A stretch of DNA of 37,198 nt, taken from NCBI GenBank assembly GCA_018432925.1, contig JAHDSC010000047.1, positions 1-37,198 on the forward strand. Reading direction: 5' to 3'. This document shows, piece after piece, positions 34,559-37,198 of the stretch. Positions within the stretch are counted from its first letter, which is position 1. Each line of letters opens with the position of its first letter. The position numbers and the translations under genes are program-made. Source of the stretch: Desulfobacterales bacterium (lineage in GTDB: Bacteria; Desulfobacterota; Desulfobacteria; Desulfobacterales; JAHDSC01). The notes beneath the pieces were generated by a model. It saw only the letters and a program-made list of their open reading frames with translations. It did no database searches and was not told where the DNA came from.

Positions 34559-35105
34559 GCTTGGAACCGGAAGGTGCCGGCTTGCGGCCTAACTGAGATC
34601 ACACGGGTGGACCTGATGCTCTCTATTTAAACCATGCAGCCTGACTGCGAAAAAAGAGTGGACCAAATACCCGAAGCTCGTTGCGCTTGATTGGCGGCAC
34701 CTTCCGGCTCCATCCACGGATACGGATATCCTGATAGTTGATGATCGCGTTCTGCCCCTTTTCCGAGTGACACCCGAACCAGACGCCCGCTCCGGCGGAC
34801 GAGCCGATTTCTTTGACTGCGCCGGAATAAGGGACACGAAATATATTCCGAAGCCGTCTGAAGGCGGCACGCTGATTGTCAATGAACCTTTTGGCGGATC
34901 GGTTAATCCCGATAGTTGTCTGGTGCAGACGCGTTATTCAAAACGCGCTGACGCTCATAATCGAAGATGCAAGCCGGAACCAGCGAATCGCTTGTCAGGA
35001 AATCCGATTGAAAGACGGAAGATATTTTCATTTACGTTTCCGATCGAAGGGACTAGTTTTTTCTTGACACCCGAAGGCCATATAGATGTTCGCCTATGTC
35101 ACCTG
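34559..35105. other. Region without a recognised gene between IS110 relic and yoeB
   Basis: About 547 bp. Besides the inverted repeat pair, a plus-strand open frame runs roughly 34620-35170 without a plausible start codon at its beginning; its translation (ILIVDDRVLPLFRVTPEPD) is not recognised. A GTTAGGC heptamer on minus (34586-34592) and GGCGAAC on minus (35088-35094) fit integron core-site patterns but lack pairing arms. The attC expected after yoeB was probably destroyed here. Confidence 0.4.
34563..34711. repeat. 17-bp inverted repeat pair after the IS110 relic
   Basis: GGAACCGGAAGGTGCCG at 34563-34579 matches the reverse complement of 34695-34711 at 16 of 17 bases. The pair encloses about 115 bases with no gene. 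It begins four bases after the transposase stop and may be an IS end, a small non-autonomous element, or a structured 3' region. Confidence 0.6.
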
Positions 35106-35369
35106 CTATTCGTAATGTGTCCACATACGGATGACTTTCACTGTTTTGATGTCATCCAGTATTTGATAAACTAGACGATGCTGTATATTAATTCTTCTGG
35201 AGCATGCCCCGGATAGATCTCCGAGAAGTTTTTCATATGGAGGTGGAGTCTGGTAGGGATCTTTCCTGAGAATCTCTATAAGGTGCTCTGCTTGAGGTTT
35301 CAAACCGGAATGTGCAATCTTCTTGGCGTCTTTCTTTGCTTGTTTGGTGAAGACTATTTTCCAAGTCAC
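35106..35369 (-). CDS. yoeB: YoeB-family toxin
   Basis: An 87-residue RelE-superfamily ribosome-dependent mRNA endonuclease. It begins MTWKIVFTKQAKKDAKKIA and contains YEKLLGDLSGACSRRINIQHRLVYQIL, with the C-terminal WTHYE carrying the His-Tyr pair used in catalysis by YoeB. Length matches the family. Its start overlaps the antitoxin stop by four bases (ATGA), the usual coupling. As a cassette, such pairs stabilise integron arrays against loss. Active by sequence: no key residue appears changed. Confidence 0.93.
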   Translation of the reverse strand: MTWKIVFTKQAKKDAKKIAHSGLKPQAEHLIEILRKDPYQTPPPYEKLLGDLSGACSRRINIQHRLVYQILDDIKTVKVIRMWTHYE

Positions 35370-35608
35370 CAGTCTATGTCCTTATCGCACTCATCAACAG
35401 GAGTCTCAAGTCCTTCCTGGATAGATTCACGCATGCCAGGTATTGATGTTAGGAATAAAGTCTCCTGGATTGCACGCCAATCTTCCTCAGAAATAAGGAC
35501 TGCGGAGCTCCTTTTCCCTACAATCTGAATGGGCTCATGGGATTCTTTCACCTCATCTACAAGGCTATATAAACGTTTTCTTGCTTCTGTTGCTGTTAAG
35601 GTAGGCAT
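35366..35608 (-). CDS. yefM: YefM/Phd-family antitoxin
   Basis: An 80-residue antitoxin that binds YoeB and represses its own operon. It starts MPTLTATEARKRLYSLVDEV, the Phd/YefM DNA-binding opening, with SSAVLISEEDWRAIQETLFL in the middle and an acidic, toxin-wrapping tail (LETPVDECDKDIDW). The ATG at 35608 is chosen over that at 35614 because AAAGGAG ends one base before the latter and seven before the former. The palindromic operator lies 16 bases upstream. Confidence 0.93.
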   Translation of the reverse strand: MPTLTATEARKRLYSLVDEVKESHEPIQIVGKRSSAVLISEEDWRAIQETLFLTSIPGMRESIQEGLETPVDECDKDIDW

Positions 35609-35623
35609 ATTCATTCTCCTTTG

Positions 35624-35641
35624 CGTACGATATATCGTACG
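35624..35641 (-). promoter_or_regulatory. Palindromic operator of the yefM-yoeB operon
   Basis: CGTACGATATATCGTACG is a perfect 18-bp palindrome made of two CGTACG hexamers whose centres are 12 bp apart. As recalled, Escherichia coli YefM-YoeB uses TGTACA hexamers at the same spacing. It lies just before the ribosome site of yefM, where repressor binding would block transcription. Confidence 0.75.
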
Positions 35642-35672
35642 TCATAAAGCAATCAATGTCAAGTCATTTAAA

Positions 35673-35768
35673 GGCGAACGGGTTTTTCAGCTGTTGCCAG
35701 GGCAATACGGAATTTCGATTTACCAAGGCCGCCCCGCCCTGGCAATCAGCTGCAAAAAATGGTTGTGC
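35673..35768 (-). repeat. attC of the KOW-like cassette
   Basis: A 96-bp site. On minus: GCACAACC start, GCAGCTGATTGCCAGGGC arm, centre, GCCCTGGCAACAGCTG arm, ending GTTCGCC. Arms pair over about 17 bases with a two-base asymmetry, the typical attC bulge. The R' core departs from GTTRRRY. Confidence 0.82.
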
Positions 35769-35774
35769 GCTCTT

Positions 35775-36005
35775 TTATACTTGAAGTGATACAAGAGAAG
35801 CCTGAGGCACAGTAATTAGCGCCCCATTATCTCCACGCTCAATCATTAAAACAACCTCAGGTTCAATGGCTTGAATAGAGATAACTGAACATTTTTTCCC
35901 CTTAAACTCACCATCGACCACCTCAACAGAGTCATTTATTACAAATTTTACGATGCTATTCGTACGACCTTCATAAAAATCATTTTGTAGATTTTTTGGT
36001 ATCAT
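35775..36005 (-). CDS. Small KOW-like cassette protein
   Basis: A 76-residue protein starting MIPKNLQNDFYEGRTNS. The middle VEVVDGEFKGKKCSVISI matches the KOW pattern (hydrophobic, Gly, Lys-Gly, Val) and is followed by a second small beta section (GALITVPQASLVSLQ), so a small SH3-like barrel is likely. KOW folds bind RNA or proteins in transcription and translation factors; here the role is unknown. No ribosome site is obvious, and it may be read from an upstream cassette transcript. It is bounded by attC sites on both sides. Confidence 0.65.
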   Translation of the reverse strand: MIPKNLQNDFYEGRTNSIVKFVINDSVEVVDGEFKGKKCSVISIQAIEPEVVLMIERGDNGALITVPQASLVSLQV

Positions 36006-36038
36006 GGAACCAGTTCTTTATTTTTGAAGTGATTCGTA

Positions 36039-36098
36039 GCACAACGTTGCTAATCAGCCGCGCGGCTTTTTGCGTCGGCTGAATTAGCATGGTTATGC
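36039..36098 (-). repeat. attC of the DUF4268 cassette
   Basis: A 60-bp site very close to the classical 59-base-element layout. On minus: GCATAACC, then TGCTAATTCAGCCGACGC, a short loop, GCGCGGCTGATTAGCA, and GTTGTGC. The R'' GCATAAC and R' GTTGTGC pair with one G-U. It starts five bases after the stop of the gene. Confidence 0.92.
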
Positions 36099-36102
36099 GG
36101 GT

Positions 36103-37053
36103 TTATGCTATAGCCTTTAGTCTCTTTTTAATGAAAGGCGACATGATTTTTTTGAAATTGATAAGATTTTCAACATGCCATGCTCTAATTTGTATTAGTT
36201 CCTGTTCGTTTGATTCAATAGTCCCTTCTCTATATACTGAAATTCGTGAGGCTCTTTTATCATCAAGCCGTTCCCACTCAAGCTCTTTTCCAAATTTCGA
36301 ATGTATCTCTTCCTTTTGATCGTATAGCAAATCAAATAATGCCTTATTCTTTTCACCATCGCCAACATCAATATAAAGCTCCGTGCGTGCCTTACCTCCC
36401 TGTACGAAAACGGCGCCAAAAGTAATGCCCGAGACGCCAGAAGAAAAAGAGTACCAATTTTGGGGTTGTCCAATCTTTGCATTTGTAAACTGGTACTTTT
36501 CTCTAAGCTCATCAATTAACGCCTGAAAATAATTGCGGTACAGTTCTCCTTTAGCAGAAACAGTGCCACCGGCGTGGCGCTTTTTCGATTTCTGCCATTC
36601 GCTTGGAGAAACGACTGGCTTGAAACTGTAGGCTGGCTTTGAATCATCTATTTTGAAGACTTCAATAACAACTCCAAAGAATTGCGTGTCTTCGTCAGTT
36701 CTTTGATTTAACCATTCAAGAGCCTGCCTGTGTTCATCTCGTACAACCTCAGCAATCCATACCACTGTTGATGCGCTGTAACCAGCGGCATATGTCAGCA
36801 ACTTGCCAAGATGATCGTGATCCGTTTGTGTCAATTGATTTTCAATTATGACCGTGTGGCCGGAACCCAAATCTTTTGCGAGCAAATCCAAGGAGAAATC
36901 ACCAACGGCTGCTTCCATATCCGTGAGTTCCAATTCCATTCCAAGGGCTTCACCAAGTGAGCCAATGTTATCCGCAAGCCATGGTGTAAAATCCTTTGCT
37001 TCTTTAGGCCAAATGTCCCTTGGATTTAGCTTCTTTATTTTCCCAAATTGCAT
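36103..37053 (-). CDS. DUF4268 / PD-(D/E)xK-like protein (cassette)
   Basis: About 316 residues from ATG 37053 (MQFGKIKKLNPRDIWPKE), which has GAGAGG ahead; the ATG at 37080 lies in the attC core and would add nine residues. The N-terminal half resembles PD-(D/E)xK nuclease-fold proteins: GDFSLDLLAKDLGSGHTVIIENQL, with Asp and a Glu-x-Gln in place of the usual Glu-x-Lys, then DHDHLGKLLTYAAGY. The C-terminal half (LYRNYFQALIDELREKYQF, TELYIDVGDGEKNKALFDLL) matches DUF4268. Such proteins occur near restriction and other defence genes. Loss of the catalytic Lys makes cleavage uncertain; DNA binding or a modified active site is possible. Confidence 0.8.
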   Translation of the reverse strand: MQFGKIKKLNPRDIWPKEAKDFTPWLADNIGSLGEALGMELELTDMEAAVGDFSLDLLAKDLGSGHTVIIENQLTQTDHDHLGKLLTYAAGYSASTVVWIAEVVRDEHRQALEWLNQRTDEDTQFFGVVIEVFKIDDSKPAYSFKPVVSPSEWQKSKKRHAGGTVSAKGELYRNYFQALIDELREKYQFTNAKIGQPQNWYSFSSGVSGITFGAVFVQGGKARTELYIDVGDGEKNKALFDLLYDQKEEIHSKFGKELEWERLDDKRASRISVYREGTIESNEQELIQIRAWHVENLINFKKIMSPFIKKRLKAIA

Positions 37054-37076
37054 ACTTACCTCTCTGTTTACTGGAC

Positions 37077-37187
37077 GCATAATGCGGCGGTGACCTGCGG
37101 CGGTCTGGCGGAGCTGGGCGGCTGGGCGCTTGCTCCCGAGTCCGGTCAGCGGAGGCCAGACCCTGTCAGGTCCACTGGCTTGTTCGC
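37077..37187 (-). repeat. attC of the next upstream cassette
   Basis: A long (111 bp) site. On minus: GCGAACAAGCC (R''), GTGGACCTGACAGGGTCTGG arm, a central GC-rich loop, CCAGACCGCCGCAGGTCACC arm, ending ATTATGC. R' has A where G is usual. The gene it belongs to lies outside the window. Confidence 0.8.
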
Positions 37188-37198
37188 GCAGCGCTTGC

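Larger units (their letters stand above)
31147..37198 (-). other. Distal part of an integron gene-cassette array
   Basis: Six kilobases in which each recognised gene lies on minus and is followed by an attC-like imperfect hairpin bounded by GTTRTGC-type core sites. The genes have no functional link to each other, and their base composition is more A+T-rich and variable than the backbone. The mix (acetyltransferase, toxin-antitoxin, resistance-like esterase, nuclease-like protein, unknowns) is typical of chromosomal integrons. Cassette genes point away from attI, so the integrase should lie to the right of the window. No intI or attI is visible here. Confidence 0.85.

Noticed and set aside
34586-34592. 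GTTAGGC on minus, a perfect integron core-site heptamer
   Set aside because: No pairing arms or R'' partner at a suitable distance, so it is not called as an attC.
34767-35174. 135-codon plus-strand frame
   Set aside because: It has no good start, runs against the cassette orientation, overlaps yoeB and matches no family I know; noted only as part of the unassigned region.

Overview
The window looks like a chromosomal segment of a sulfate-reducer-type deltaproteobacterium (Desulfobacterota, probably a Desulfobacterales relative). This is inferred from gene style: a CysK-CysRS fusion, a GldG/DUF4340 ABC operon, a PflA-like radical SAM protein, an 8Fe ferredoxin and FtsK/RNase J neighbours. 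No 16S or other taxonomic marker is present. The left 30 kb is ordinary, gene-dense backbone. The right 7 kb is mobile DNA.

Left part (1-11.5 kb): the N-terminal three quarters of a PAS-PAS-HisKA_3 sensor kinase (minus, cut by the window edge); a fusion of a DUF123 (GIY-YIG-like) domain to an O6-alkylguanine-DNA alkyltransferase (minus); a PflA-like radical SAM protein (plus); a minus-strand operon for a GldA/GldF/GldG-type ABC exporter with a DUF4340 protein at its end; and a PpiC-type foldase followed by an omega-amidase-like C-N hydrolase.

Middle part (11.8-23.6 kb, all plus): a tight cluster with surE, a YhaM-like OB/HD exonuclease and tmk, then a 781-residue protein joining a complete cysteine synthase to a complete-length but motif-degraded cysteinyl-tRNA synthetase. 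After these come an unknown protein, a 2[4Fe-4S] ferredoxin with clear promoter and terminator, a small unknown protein, plsC overlapping rnj (RNase J), and ftsK.

23.6-30.2 kb: an array-of-MshEN-domains protein, a MinD/FlhG-like ATPase and a lipoprotein SppA-like S49 peptidase on plus; an ImmA/IrrE-type metallopeptidase with a small partner protein on minus; and a hotdog thioesterase. Three copies of a 139-143 bp MITE (terminal inverted repeats CAGGGTGTTGAAAAAC, each flanked by a 4-bp YTAA duplication) sit after ftsK, after sppA and inside a group II intron relic.

30.2-37.2 kb: an ORF-less group II intron remnant marks the left border of an integron gene-cassette array. Every cassette gene reads on minus and is separated from the next by an attC-like imperfect hairpin. 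Reading from the distal (left) end, the array carries an EreA-like macrolide esterase homologue, an unknown 220-residue protein, a GNAT acetyltransferase, a decayed IS110 element that appears to interrupt an attC, a YefM-YoeB toxin-antitoxin pair with a palindromic operator, a small KOW-like protein, and a DUF4268/PD-(D/E)xK-like protein. The final attC, of a cassette outside the window, is at the right edge. The integrase and attI, if still present, should lie beyond position 37198.
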